Of a DNA stretch of 64,000 bases, positions 27,323 through 40,570 are shown one piece after another. Source of the DNA: Methylonatrum sp040877625 (GTDB lineage: Bacteria > Pseudomonadota > Gammaproteobacteria > Nitrococcales > Aquisalimonadaceae); contig JBBDNK010000033.1 in assembly GCA_040877625.1 (NCBI GenBank), forward strand, positions 186,001-250,000. Reading direction: 5' to 3'. Numbering within the stretch: the stretch's first letter is position 1; each line of letters starts with the position of its first letter. The notes under the pieces are model-generated. The model made no database searches. It was not told where the DNA came from and saw nothing but the letters and a program-made list of their open reading frames with translations. The position numbers were made by a program, and so were the translations under genes.

Positions 27323-29092
27323 TCAGAACGGCCAGATCCAGGGGATCACAGCCACGGCTACGGCACCGGTTATCAGGTTCAGCGGTAACCCCAGGCGCAG
27401 GAAATCAGCAAACCGGTACCCTCCCGGCCCCATCACCATCAGGTTCGTCTGATAGCCAATGGGTGTGGCAAAGCTCGCGGAAGCTGCCAGCATCACTGCA
27501 ATGATAAAGGGCATGAAATCCACGCCGATATCCCCAGCCAGTGCATAGGCGATAGGAAACATCAAAACGGCCGCCGCATTATTGGTGATCACGGCCGTAA
27601 ACAGTGCAGTCAGAATATAGACCACCGCCAGATTGAACCAGGGCAGATCACCGGTCAGACCAATGACACCGTGGGCCAGCGCTTGTGCAACACCGGTCTT
27701 GTCCATGGCCAGGCCGATGCCGAATGCCCCGGCAATGACCAGCAGCACCGACCAGTCCACGCTCCGCCGGGCGGCATCGGCACCGACACACCTGGTCACT
27801 ATCATACCTCCCGCTGCGAGCAGTGCGCCTTCAAGCATGCTCATCCAGCCCAGGGACACCACCACAACCATCAGCAACAGGAGCGCCAATGCAATCGGCG
27901 CCTTCTCGTGACGCAGGGTGGCCGCGTCTTCGAGCTTGCTGACGAGGAAGAAATCCCGGTTGTTGCGTTGCTGCTCCAGGAATGCCGGCCGCGCCTCCAG
28001 CAGCAGGGTATCTCCCGGCCGCAGGACCACGTCACCGACTTTCTGCCGGAGGCGCTCACCGTCGCGGGCAACGGCAATCACCACGGCATCGTACAGCGAA
28101 CGAAAACGGCCATCGCGAATGCTCCGGCCCGCCACCGGGCAGGTGCCGGATACCACCGCCTCCACCAGGGTTCGCTGCGAACGGTGACCGTGCAACTTGA
28201 AAACCTGGTTGGTCGCCGGTGTCAGGCCACGTATACGCTGCAGCTCGACCACCGACTCGACTATCCCGACGAATACCAGCCTGTCTCCGGCCTGCAGGCG
28301 CTCTTGCGGCGAGACCGCCGGGATCACGTTGCCGCCGCGATCGATCTCCGCCAGGAACATGCCGGAGAGGTGCCGCAACCCGGCATCTTCCACGGTCCTG
28401 CCCACCAGTGGCCCATGGCGGTCCACAAGCATTTCCACCGAATATTCGCGGGGATCGCCCATCTGGCTGATGGCCGGCCGGCGATCCGGAAGCAGCCACC
28501 GGGTCGTCAGGAGGATGAAGACCAGGCCCGCCAACGCAACCGGCACACCCACCCAGGCCAGATCGAACATGCGCAGTCCGTCGGCCGGGGTGTACTCGAT
28601 GATCAGGCCATTAACGACCAGGTTGGTGCTGGTGCCGATAAGCGTACAGGTACCGCCAAGTATGGCGGCATAACTTAGCGGAATCATGAGCTTGGAGCTG
28701 GCCAGGTTGAACTTGCGGGCCCACTCGCTCACCGCCGGAATGAGCATGGCCACAACGGGGGTGTTATTGAGAAAGGCGCTGAGCACGGCGACAGGAGCCA
28801 TCAGCCGGACCTGCGCATGCGCGAGCGAGCTGGGCCTGCCGAGCACACGTTGCACGATCCAGTGGATGCCGCCGGTCTCCTGCATCCCGGCCACCACGAC
28901 GTAAAGTACGCCGACGGTGATCAGCCCCTGATTACCGAGGCCGGCAAATGCCTCGTTCGGCGTGAGTACACCGGTTACGAGCAACAGGGTTACGCCGCCG
29001 AGGAATACCATGTCCGCGGCAAGCCGGGTCAGGCTCAGCACCGTGAGCATGGCTATTACTACGGTAATTGTTAACCAGCCCTCCCAACCCAC
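27323..29092 (-). CDS. SLC13-type anion carrier with RCK_C domains, likely sulfate
   Basis: A 589-residue carrier of the SLC13/DASS family. Membrane segments occupy about residues 1-195 and 390-589. Between them are two RCK_C (TrkA-C) domains (about 210-375). The conserved SLC13 segments FLNNTPVVAML and GTCTLIGTSTNLVVNG, and the late NNAAAVLMFPIAYA, are present. It starts at GTG 29092. Its position directly ahead of Sat-CysC and CysQ suggests sulfate as substrate; this is inferred from context. Confidence 0.88.
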   Translation of the reverse strand: MGWEGWLTITVVIAMLTVLSLTRLAADMVFLGGVTLLLVTGVLTPNEAFAGLGNQGLITVGVLYVVVAGMQETGGIHWIVQRVLGRPSSLAHAQVRLMAPVAVLSAFLNNTPVVAMLIPAVSEWARKFNLASSKLMIPLSYAAILGGTCTLIGTSTNLVVNGLIIEYTPADGLRMFDLAWVGVPVALAGLVFILLTTRWLLPDRRPAISQMGDPREYSVEMLVDRHGPLVGRTVEDAGLRHLSGMFLAEIDRGGNVIPAVSPQERLQAGDRLVFVGIVESVVELQRIRGLTPATNQVFKLHGHRSQRTLVEAVVSGTCPVAGRSIRDGRFRSLYDAVVIAVARDGERLRQKVGDVVLRPGDTLLLEARPAFLEQQRNNRDFFLVSKLEDAATLRHEKAPIALALLLLMVVVVSLGWMSMLEGALLAAGGMIVTRCVGADAARRSVDWSVLLVIAGAFGIGLAMDKTGVAQALAHGVIGLTGDLPWFNLAVVYILTALFTAVITNNAAAVLMFPIAYALAGDIGVDFMPFIIAVMLAASASFATPIGYQTNLMVMGPGGYRFADFLRLGLPLNLITGAVAVAVIPWIWPF

Positions 29093-29312
29093 CGGGCGGA
29101 GCCCCCCAGGAAATAAACCTGAACAGAAACGTTATCTGTGCCGACGACAGACAACACCGGACGCAAGACGCCTGGCGCAACGCGATACCAGACACGGGAG
29201 CGCCGCACTTTATCGGCTTGACGGGATAATGCCAATACAGTTTGAAGGCATAAGCATAGGCCCGACAGGCATTTGGGCGTCGGGCAGAGCCAACATCTCG
29301 CTCAATACCGAC

Positions 29313-30212
29313 TCAGAGAGCGCCGCCGTTGCCGGACAGTCCGCGTTCATGCAGATAGGCCGCAAACGCTTGCCCCAGTTCCGGATGCTTGAGTCCGTAT
29401 TCCAGGGTGGCCTTCAAATACCCCAATTTGCTGCCGCAGTCATAGCGGATGCCGCGAAATTCGTGTGCCAGTACGGTTTCCCTGTCCAGCAGCGCGGCGA
29501 TGGCATCGGTGAGCTGGATTTCGCCCCGGGAATCCGGCCGCGTTTCGGCAAGCAGGTCGAAGATCAACGGTGTGAGGATATAACGGCCGACAACCGCCAG
29601 GTTGGATGGCGCCTCGGTGGGTTTCGGCTTCTCGACTATGCCGGTGACCCGGGACAGGCTGTTCGCAAAATCCTCGGCACTGACCACGCCGTACTTGTCG
29701 GTTTCCTGCTCCGGCACACGCTCCACACCGAGAATGGAACATTGGTGGGTCGAGAATTCCCGGGCCATCTGACTCAGCACCTGGGCACCGTCGCCGCCAT
29801 CGATAAGATCGTCTGCCAGCACGACGGCGAACGGATCGTTGCCGACCACCGGGCGTGCGCACAACACGGCATGCCCCAGCCCCAGAGCCTGCCCCTGACG
29901 AATGTAGATGCAGTTGACGCCCTTGGGCACGGTCTTGCGCACGATCTCCAGCATCGCGTGCTTGCCCTTGGCCTCAAGTTCGACTTCCAGTTCATAGGCG
30001 GTATCGAAGTGATCTTCGATGGCGCGCTTGGTGCGCCCCGTGACGAAGACCAGGGTATCGGCTCCGGCGGCAACCGCCTCTTCCACTGCATACTGGATCA
30101 GCGGCTTGTCCACGACCGGCAGCATTTCCTTGGGACTGGCCTTGGTGGCCGGCAGAAACCGGGTTCCCAGACCTGCGACGGGGAATACGACCTTGCGAAT
30201 ACCTGTGGTCAT
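29313..30212 (-). CDS. galU: UTP-glucose-1-phosphate uridylyltransferase
   Basis: Makes UDP-glucose from UTP and glucose-1-phosphate. The 299-residue nucleotidyltransferase has KVVFPVAGLGTRFLPATKASPKEMLPVVDKP at its start, and VVLADDLI and GIVEKPKP later. Three ATG codons are clustered at 30224, 30215 and 30212; a GGAG sequence sits six bases ahead of the one at 30212, which I chose. It is the last of four sugar-nucleotide genes. Confidence 0.96.
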   Translation of the reverse strand: MTTGIRKVVFPVAGLGTRFLPATKASPKEMLPVVDKPLIQYAVEEAVAAGADTLVFVTGRTKRAIEDHFDTAYELEVELEAKGKHAMLEIVRKTVPKGVNCIYIRQGQALGLGHAVLCARPVVGNDPFAVVLADDLIDGGDGAQVLSQMAREFSTHQCSILGVERVPEQETDKYGVVSAEDFANSLSRVTGIVEKPKPTEAPSNLAVVGRYILTPLIFDLLAETRPDSRGEIQLTDAIAALLDRETVLAHEFRGIRYDCGSKLGYLKATLEYGLKHPELGQAFAAYLHERGLSGNGGAL

Positions 30213-30257
30213 CATGCTCTCCATTGTTGAGTCTACCCGCGTTCCGGCCCGGCACTG

Positions 30258-31931
30258 TCAACGATGCCGGTGAACGTAGTTCAGCAGGCCTCGGGTGGAC
30301 GGGTCTGCCTGCTCCACGCCAGCCTCGCCGGTAACCGCGGGAAGCAGTTCCTTTGCCAGTTTCTTGCCCAGTTCGACCCCCCACTGGTCGAAGGGATTGA
30401 TCTGCCAGATCACGCTCTGCACGAACACCTTATGCTCGTAGAGGGCAATAAGCAGCCCCAGAGTATACGGATCCAGGCGGTTGAACAGTAGCGTATTGCT
30501 GGGCTTGTTGCCCGGATGCACCTTGTGCGGAACGGCGCGTTCCAGCGCCTCGGGCGTCAGACCGGCGGCCAGCATGTCCGCCCGCGCCTGATCGGCGGTC
30601 TGCCCCTCCATCAGGGCACGGCTCTGCGCAAAGCAGTTGGCGAGCGCCAGATCATGATGCCGGGGGTATTCGGAGGAGCCGTTCACCGGCGCCAGGAAAT
30701 CCGCGGTCACGGTGCGTGTGCCCTGGTGCAGCAACTGGTAGAAGGAGTGCTGGGCATTCGGCCCCACCTCACCCCAGACGATCGGACAGGTATCCCAGCC
30801 CACGGCTTGGCCGTCGCGGGTCACACCCTTGCCGTTGCTTTCCATTTCCAGCTGTTGAAGGTAAGCCGGAAAGCGGTGCAGACGATGATCGTACGGCAAG
30901 ACCACATGGCCGCTGGCACCCAGAAAGTTGCCGTACCAGACGCCCATCAGGGCCAGGATGACCGGCATGTTTTCCGCCAGCGGTGCATTGCGGACATGCT
31001 CATCCATGGCATGAAAACCTTCCAGCATGGCTTCGAAATGGTCCATGCCGACGGCGATCGCCACCGGCAGACCGACCGCCGAGGGCAGCGAATAACGGCC
31101 TCCCACCCAATCCCAGATGTGGAACCTGTTGGCCTCCGAGATGCCGAACTCGGCCATGGCGGCATCGTTGGCGGACACACCGAGAAAATGGACACTCATC
31201 GCCTTGTCGTCGCCGACCTGGCGAAGAAACCACTCCCGCGCGGTCAGCGCATTGGTGATGGAATCCAGCGTTGTGAAGGACTTGGACGAGATGATGAACA
31301 GTGTCGTCTTCGGGTTGACGCGTTCCAGCACATCGGTGACGTGCACGCCGTCAATGCTGGAGACGAAGTGCATGCGGATGGCGTTGGTACGAAAGGGCGC
31401 AAGCGCCTCGGTCGCCATGACCGCACCCAGATCGGAACCGCCCACGCCGATATTGACGACATCGGTGATCACACGCCCGGTACAGCCTTTGTAGTCGCCA
31501 CGGTGCAGGCGGTTGACGAACAGGCGCATCCGCACCCGTTCGCGCTGCACTTCGGGGACGATATCGGCACCACCGACCTTGATGACCTCGTCACCGCGTG
31601 CACGCAATGCCACATGCAGGGCCGCACGGCCCTCGGTATGGTTGACGATCTCACCGGTAAACATGCGCTCCAGCCAGCCGCTGACATCGCGCTCACGGGC
31701 TAGATCAAGCAGTAACTCAAGGGTTTCGGCCGTGATCAGGTTCTTGGAAAAATCCAGCAACAGGCCATTGGTGGTGAGGCTGTGGCGGCCAAACCGATCG
31801 GCATCGGCGGCGAACAGATCACGAATTCGCCGCCCCTGCATCTCTGCCGCATGGGCCTGCAGCGCCTTCCAGGCCGACGCACCCGGCGATGCCCGCTCCC
31901 CTGCCTGCCCGGCTACTGGTTCCCCACTCAT
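30258..31931 (-). CDS. pgi: Glucose-6-phosphate isomerase
   Basis: Interconverts glucose-6-phosphate and fructose-6-phosphate. At 557 residues it is the long, gammaproteobacterial type. The two family signatures are visible as DWVGGRYSLPSAVGLP and GLLIALYEHKVFVQSVIW, with the substrate segments STKSFTT-like SSKSFTTLDSI and NGSSEYPRHHD. It sits between ugd and galU in a run of sugar-nucleotide genes, which suggests a role in supplying hexose phosphates for polysaccharide precursors. Confidence 0.97.
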   Translation of the reverse strand: MSGEPVAGQAGERASPGASAWKALQAHAAEMQGRRIRDLFAADADRFGRHSLTTNGLLLDFSKNLITAETLELLLDLARERDVSGWLERMFTGEIVNHTEGRAALHVALRARGDEVIKVGGADIVPEVQRERVRMRLFVNRLHRGDYKGCTGRVITDVVNIGVGGSDLGAVMATEALAPFRTNAIRMHFVSSIDGVHVTDVLERVNPKTTLFIISSKSFTTLDSITNALTAREWFLRQVGDDKAMSVHFLGVSANDAAMAEFGISEANRFHIWDWVGGRYSLPSAVGLPVAIAVGMDHFEAMLEGFHAMDEHVRNAPLAENMPVILALMGVWYGNFLGASGHVVLPYDHRLHRFPAYLQQLEMESNGKGVTRDGQAVGWDTCPIVWGEVGPNAQHSFYQLLHQGTRTVTADFLAPVNGSSEYPRHHDLALANCFAQSRALMEGQTADQARADMLAAGLTPEALERAVPHKVHPGNKPSNTLLFNRLDPYTLGLLIALYEHKVFVQSVIWQINPFDQWGVELGKKLAKELLPAVTGEAGVEQADPSTRGLLNYVHRHR

Positions 31932-31952
31932 ATAGCGCTCTCCGCAGCGGCC

Positions 31953-33293
31953 CTATAGGCTTCGCACGCTTGCCCCTCGACCCATTGCATAATAGGTAAA
32001 CCCGGCGTCCAGCATATCCCGCGGGTCATAGAGATTGCGGCCGTCGAACACGACGGGTGCCGCAAGCGCCTTGCGCAGCCGCTGGAAATCCGGGCTGCGG
32101 TACACTGGCCACTCGGTGCAGATGGCCAGCGCATCGGCGCCATGCGCGACCTCGTAAGGATCCTCACAAAACTGCAGATCGTCGCGCTCGCCATAAATGC
32201 GCCGGGTCTCGGCCATGGCTTCGGGGTCGTGAACGCGGACCCGGGCGCCCGCCGCCCACAAGGCTTCCATAAGCATTCTGCTCGGCGCTTCACGCATATC
32301 GTCGGTATTCGGCTTGAACGCAAGCCCCCAGAGCCCGATCGTCCGCCCGGACAGCAGGCCGTGGAAATGCTCCTGTATGCGCAGGAACAACACCTGCTTC
32401 TGGCGGTCGTTCACCGCCTCCACCGCATCGAGTATCAGAGGCTGGAAATCCACTCCCCGCGCGGTGCGGGCAAGCGCCTTGACGTCCTTGGGGAAACAGG
32501 AGCCGCCGTAGCCGCAGCCGGGATAGATGAAATGGTAGCCGATACGCGGATCGGAGCCGATGCCGTGGCGGACGTTCTCGATGTCCGCGCCCAGCCGCTC
32601 GGCCAACCCCGAAAGCTCGTTCATGAAGCTGATCTTGGTTGCCAGCATGGCATTCGCCGCGTACTTGGTCAGTTCCGCCGAACGCACGTCCATGACGATC
32701 AGCTTGTCGTGGCTGCGGCTGAACGGCCGGTACAGTTCCCGCATGACGCGGGTAGCCCGTTCATCATTGCTGCCGATGACGATTCGGTCCGGCTTCATGA
32801 AGTCCGAGACGGCGGCCCCTTCCTTCAGAAACTCCGGGTTGGATACCACGCTGAAGGGGTGCTCCACCGCTCGCTCGTTCATCGCTGCCGCCAGCGTTTC
32901 CCGAACCCGGTCCGCGGTTCCCACGGGCACGGTGGATTTATTCACAACCACCCGATAGCCATCGATGTACTCGCCTATGGACCGCGCGACCGCAAGCACA
33001 TAGCGCAGATCGGCGGAGCCGTCTTCATCCGGCGGTGTACCGACCGCGATGAACTGCAATACACCATGCGCGACGGCATCGGCCACGTTGGTGGTGAACC
33101 GAAGGCGGCCGGCTTCGCGATTGTTGAGGATGAGCGCATCGAGCCCGGGCTCGTAAATCGGCACCGCGCCGCCATTGAGCCCGTCGACCTTGGCCTGGTC
33201 GACATCCACGCAGAGCACATCGTTGCCGGCGTCCGCCAGGCAGGTTCCGGTTACCAGACCAACATATCCACTACCAAAAATTGTGACTTTCAT
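31953..33293 (-). CDS. ugd: UDP-glucose 6-dehydrogenase
   Basis: Oxidises UDP-glucose to UDP-glucuronate with two NAD+. The 446-residue protein has an N-terminal Rossmann domain (VTIFGSGYVGLVTGTCLADAG), the STVPVGTADRV segment, the catalytic cysteine in GCGYGGSCFPKD, and a C-terminal UDP-binding domain. It lies between the epimerase gene and pgi. Confidence 0.96.
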   Translation of the reverse strand: MKVTIFGSGYVGLVTGTCLADAGNDVLCVDVDQAKVDGLNGGAVPIYEPGLDALILNNREAGRLRFTTNVADAVAHGVLQFIAVGTPPDEDGSADLRYVLAVARSIGEYIDGYRVVVNKSTVPVGTADRVRETLAAAMNERAVEHPFSVVSNPEFLKEGAAVSDFMKPDRIVIGSNDERATRVMRELYRPFSRSHDKLIVMDVRSAELTKYAANAMLATKISFMNELSGLAERLGADIENVRHGIGSDPRIGYHFIYPGCGYGGSCFPKDVKALARTARGVDFQPLILDAVEAVNDRQKQVLFLRIQEHFHGLLSGRTIGLWGLAFKPNTDDMREAPSRMLMEALWAAGARVRVHDPEAMAETRRIYGERDDLQFCEDPYEVAHGADALAICTEWPVYRSPDFQRLRKALAAPVVFDGRNLYDPRDMLDAGFTYYAMGRGASVRSL

Positions 33294-33337
33294 GTCTGCC
33301 TACTTGTTGGTTATTGAACTAAGGGCTCAGACCTTAT

Positions 33338-34345
33338 TCAGACCTTATAGTACTCCCGGTACCATTCCACGAAACGTCTGACGCCCTCTTCCACCGGCGT
33401 GGACGGCTGGTAATCGACGTCGCTGACCAGCGCATCCACGTCGGCATAGGTGTCCGGGACGTCGCCGGGCTGCAGGGGCAGCAGATTCTGCTCCGCCTTG
33501 CGCCCCAGGCATTCCTCGATCACTTCGATGTACCGTTTGAGTTCAACCGGCTGGCTGTTGCCGATGTTGTAGAGCCGATATGGGGCGGCGCTCGACGCGG
33601 AATCCGGTTTTTCGCCGATCCACTGCGGATTGGGAGCGGCAACGTGATCCAGCGTGCGGACCACGCCCTCGACAATGTCATCAATGTAGGTGAAGTCCCG
33701 GCGATGATTGCCGTAATTGAAGACGTCGATGGGCTCGCCCGCCAGAATCTTCTGCGTGAACAGGAACAGTGCCATGTCCGGGCGGCCCCAGGGGCCGTAC
33801 ACGGTAAAGAACCGCAGACCGGTGGTGGGCAAGCCGTACAGGTGTGAGTAGGTATGCGCCATCAGCTCATTGGCTTTTTTGGTGGCCGCGTACATCGACA
33901 GCGGATGGTCGACGTTGTCGTGTACCGAGAACGGCATGGTCTTGTTGGCACCGTAGACCGAACTGGACGAGGCATACACCAGGTGCTTGACGCCGGAATA
34001 ACGGCAGCCTTCGAGTATGTTCATGAAGCCGACGAGGTTGCTGTCGACGTAGGCATTGGGGTTCTCAATGGAATAACGCACCCCGGCCTGGGCGGCCAGA
34101 TGAACGACCCGGTCGAATCGGCCATGCTCGAACATGGATTCCATGCCCGGGCGGTCGGCCACATCCATATGCACGAAACGGAACCGGGGCTGGCTCTCAA
34201 GCCTTGCCAGCCTCGCCTCCTTGAGGGTGACGTCGTAATAGTCGTTGAGATTGTCCAGCCCCATGACCTCGTCGCCACGGGCCAGCAGATAACGGGATAC
34301 GCTCGAGCCGATGAAACCGGCGGCGCCGGTCACCAGAATATTCAT
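33338..34345 (-). CDS. UDP-glucuronate 4-epimerase-like SDR enzyme
   Basis: A 335-residue extended short-chain dehydrogenase that probably converts UDP-glucuronate to UDP-galacturonate. It has the GAAGFIGS cofactor loop, the serine-rich catalytic segment YASSSSVYG, the YAATKK tyrosine/lysine pair, and FTVYGPWGRPDMALFLFTQKIL, typical of the CapI/LpsL group. It is first in the uge-ugd-pgi-galU run. Related epimerases with other UDP-sugars cannot be excluded, but the adjacent ugd supports this reading. Confidence 0.88.
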   Translation of the reverse strand: MNILVTGAAGFIGSSVSRYLLARGDEVMGLDNLNDYYDVTLKEARLARLESQPRFRFVHMDVADRPGMESMFEHGRFDRVVHLAAQAGVRYSIENPNAYVDSNLVGFMNILEGCRYSGVKHLVYASSSSVYGANKTMPFSVHDNVDHPLSMYAATKKANELMAHTYSHLYGLPTTGLRFFTVYGPWGRPDMALFLFTQKILAGEPIDVFNYGNHRRDFTYIDDIVEGVVRTLDHVAAPNPQWIGEKPDSASSAAPYRLYNIGNSQPVELKRYIEVIEECLGRKAEQNLLPLQPGDVPDTYADVDALVSDVDYQPSTPVEEGVRRFVEWYREYYKV

Positions 34346-34530
34346 AGATTCTCGTCCTCTCAGGATGTCCTGGTTTTATGCGGTCCGTCGCTACCGGCCT
34401 TGCACTGCCCTCTGGCCGGACAGACCCCCGACTGTGCCTCTAATGACGACGCAGTACACTAGCATAGTCGGTGCAAAGAATCAGTGCGCAAAGGTAGACA
34501 ACCAGCCGCAGAAATGGGTGACGGTTCCGG

Positions 34531-34536
34531 TATACT
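34531..34536 (+). promoter_or_regulatory. Possible -10 element of metH
   Basis: TATACT lies 50 bases before the metH start, followed by a leader with a small GGGGTAACCCC hairpin close to the ATG. No good -35 match is seen. I find no recognisable cobalamin or SAM/SAH riboswitch in the 240-base gap. Confidence 0.3.
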
Positions 34537-34585
34537 GCCCGCGACATAATCGTGGCAACCGTAAATTCGGGGTAACCCCAGACGT

Positions 34586-38278
<3,693 letters not shown>

Positions 38279-38295
38279 TTGTCTTTCATGGAAGG

Positions 38296-38320
38296 GTGGA
38301 TGGAGCGCAGCGCTATCCAC
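38296..38320. repeat. REP-like palindrome, family 2
   Basis: An imperfect 25-base palindrome with outer arms GTGGAT/ATCCAC and inner AGCGC-A-GCGCT, between metH and the converging dehydrogenase gene. Related sequences lie near 46135, 48053 and 59104. Confidence 0.75.
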
Positions 38321-38325
38321 TCTTT

Positions 38326-39396
38326 CTACGAAAAACCAGCCTGGCGCCGCCCGAAGCGCTCCTCGGCCATGCGGTCCGCCACCAACTCCGGTCGCTCTCC
38401 GCTGCGCTCGGCCCTTTCAAACACATCCATTAACGTCTCCGCGATACCCAGCACCCGCCGCCTGACGTCCGCCGCGTCGTACTCCCCGCGCTGAGCCGCC
38501 ACATCGATCACCCCGCCGGCATTGATCACGTAATCCGGCGCATACAGCACGCCCCGCTCATGCAGTGCGAGACCATGTTCCGGACGGGTCAGCTGATTGT
38601 TGGCGGCACCGGCAACGATACCGGCCTTGAGATCCCGCAGCGTGACGTCGTTGATAGCACCGCCGAGGGCGCAAGGAGCATAAATCTCACACTCCACGGC
38701 ATGAATGCGCTCCGGCGCCGCGGCGCGGGCGCCGAATTCGATACCGGCCCGCTCGACAGCGAGCGGATTGATATCGCTCACGACCAGTTCCGCGCCAGCC
38801 GCGTGCAGATTACCCGCGAGGCGATAACCCACGCTGCCCAGGCCCTGAATGGCCACGGTCATGCCGGACACGCTGTCCGTGCCATGCACTCTGCGCGCGC
38901 AGGCCCGCATCCCCTCGAAGACACCCAGGGCGGTGGCCGGCGAAGGATCACCGGAACGCTCGGCACCATCGGCATCGTGCCCGGCGTGCAGGCCCGTGAC
39001 GTGATCCGTGCACTCCGCAAGATGGCGCAGATCCTCAACACTGATACCGGAATCCTCGGCGGTAATGTACAGGCCGCCGAGCCGATCCACGAAATGCCCC
39101 ATGGCCCGCATCAGCGCCGGCGTGCGATCCCGCTTCGGGTCGCCGATAATCACCGCCTTGCCGCCACCAAGGTTCAGCCCGGCCATGGCATTCTTGTATG
39201 TCATGCCACGGGATAGCCGCAACACATCGCCAACAGCCTCCGCCACGGAGCCGTAGGGCCACATGCGCAGTCCGCCGAGGCCGGGGCCGAGAAACGTATT
39301 GTGTACGGCGATCACTGCACGGAGACCGGTGCCGGGGTCGTACCCGAAGGCCACATGCTCGTGATTGTCGAAATCGGGGTTGTCGAAAATATCCAT
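38326..39396 (-). CDS. Leucine dehydrogenase-like amino acid dehydrogenase
   Basis: A 356-residue Glu/Leu/Phe/Val dehydrogenase that would deaminate a branched-chain or aromatic amino acid with NAD+. The catalytic lysine motif GLNLGGGKAVI, the preceding GPGLGGLRMWPY, and the C-terminal Rossmann motif VAIQGLGSVGYRLA are clear. The ATG at 39396 has a GGGAG site. Length and the GGLRMW segment favour leucine/valine over glutamate dehydrogenase. It stands alone; the exact substrate is not settled by sequence. Confidence 0.88.
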   Translation of the reverse strand: MDIFDNPDFDNHEHVAFGYDPGTGLRAVIAVHNTFLGPGLGGLRMWPYGSVAEAVGDVLRLSRGMTYKNAMAGLNLGGGKAVIIGDPKRDRTPALMRAMGHFVDRLGGLYITAEDSGISVEDLRHLAECTDHVTGLHAGHDADGAERSGDPSPATALGVFEGMRACARRVHGTDSVSGMTVAIQGLGSVGYRLAGNLHAAGAELVVSDINPLAVERAGIEFGARAAAPERIHAVECEIYAPCALGGAINDVTLRDLKAGIVAGAANNQLTRPEHGLALHERGVLYAPDYVINAGGVIDVAAQRGEYDAADVRRRVLGIAETLMDVFERAERSGERPELVADRMAEERFGRRQAGFS

Positions 39397-39494
39397 CGGC
39401 TGCACTCCCTGGCTCGGCAAGATCCGGCATGACCCGAGGCGAAACGCCGGCCTTCCAAGAGGCCCTCAAGTTGTTCCTTCAGCGACCGCGGCCG

Positions 39495-40406
39495 TCAGGG
39501 CTGGTCCACTATCTCGCTCCTGACCGCAACCGCCAGGTTGCGGGGCACGACCTTCCTGCCGCGGGCAAGCATGTGCACCTTGGTGAATGCGGCACCGAAC
39601 AGCAGGATCAAGGATGAGTAGTACACCCACAACAGCAGAATCACCAGTGAACCCGCCGCGCCGTACGTGGAATCCGGGGCGGTATAGATCAGGTAAATCG
39701 ACACGGCGTAGCGGCCCAGCGAGAACAGCAGGGCCGTGACCAGCGCACCGCTGGCAACGTCTCTCCAACTGATCACGACATCGGGGAGCACCTTGTAGAT
39801 CATCCCGAACAGGACGGCGAGCACCAGCAACGAAACCAGAAACTCCCCGGAATCCACCACGATCCCGGGCGTCGGGATCCACGGCTCCGTGAACCGCAGC
39901 ATGGCGCGCATGGCCAGGCTCAGCACCAGAGAGACCATCAGGATAAACCCGATCGCCAGCACCACGGTGAGTGACAGCAGCCGGTTCTTCAACAGGATAA
40001 GCATGCTGCTGCGGGTGGGCTTGGCCGTCACCCCCCAGATGGCATTCAGCGAGATCTGCATCTGGGCAAACACGGTCGTGGCGCCCACCAGCAGGGCGCC
40101 CATGCCCAGCACCGTCGGTAGCCAACCGGCGTAGCCGACCCGCGAGCGCGCCACCGCCTCCTCGACGGCTGCGGCGGCCTGCGGGCCAATGGTCTCCTCA
40201 AGCGTGCCGACAATCTGACCATGGGCCGCTTCCTCGCCGAAAACGGTGCCGATCACGGCCACGGCGATGATCACCACCGGAGCCAGCGAAAACAGCGTGT
40301 AGAAAGCGAGCGCGCCAGCGTAGGTAAAGGCGTTCCGGTCATTCCAGAGCTGCCCGGCATCGCGCCAGACAGCCCACCAGTAAACAGCTTTCCGCCGCAC
40401 CTGCAT
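39495..40406 (-). CDS. YihY/BrkB-family membrane protein
   Basis: A 303-residue inner-membrane protein with six hydrophobic segments, typical of the YihY/BrkB family. The conserved start WWAVWRDAGQLWNDRNAFTYAGALAFYTLFSLAPVV and the late LWVYYSSLILLFGAAFTKV are present. Members were once called ribonuclease BN, but that activity belongs to another protein. Function is unknown. It diverges from the tandem uvrA gene. Confidence 0.9.
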   Translation of the reverse strand: MQVRRKAVYWWAVWRDAGQLWNDRNAFTYAGALAFYTLFSLAPVVIIAVAVIGTVFGEEAAHGQIVGTLEETIGPQAAAAVEEAVARSRVGYAGWLPTVLGMGALLVGATTVFAQMQISLNAIWGVTAKPTRSSMLILLKNRLLSLTVVLAIGFILMVSLVLSLAMRAMLRFTEPWIPTPGIVVDSGEFLVSLLVLAVLFGMIYKVLPDVVISWRDVASGALVTALLFSLGRYAVSIYLIYTAPDSTYGAAGSLVILLLWVYYSSLILLFGAAFTKVHMLARGRKVVPRNLAVAVRSEIVDQP

Positions 40407-40570
40407 GCCCGCGGGGCCTCCCTGTACCGAAACCGGACCATCACCTTAGATCATGAAGCCGTGATCTGCATCGGACGCGGCCATTCCCGGTATAGTAGTG
40501 GGCCTCGAGCCGCACGCCTGTTGCGGTGCGAACTGCGATTTGTTCACGTACACCCACGGAAAAGCGATCC

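Noticed and set aside
34346..34585. A cobalamin or SAM/SAH riboswitch before metH
   Set aside because: No conserved riboswitch core could be recognised; only a short GGGGTAACCCC hairpin near the start.
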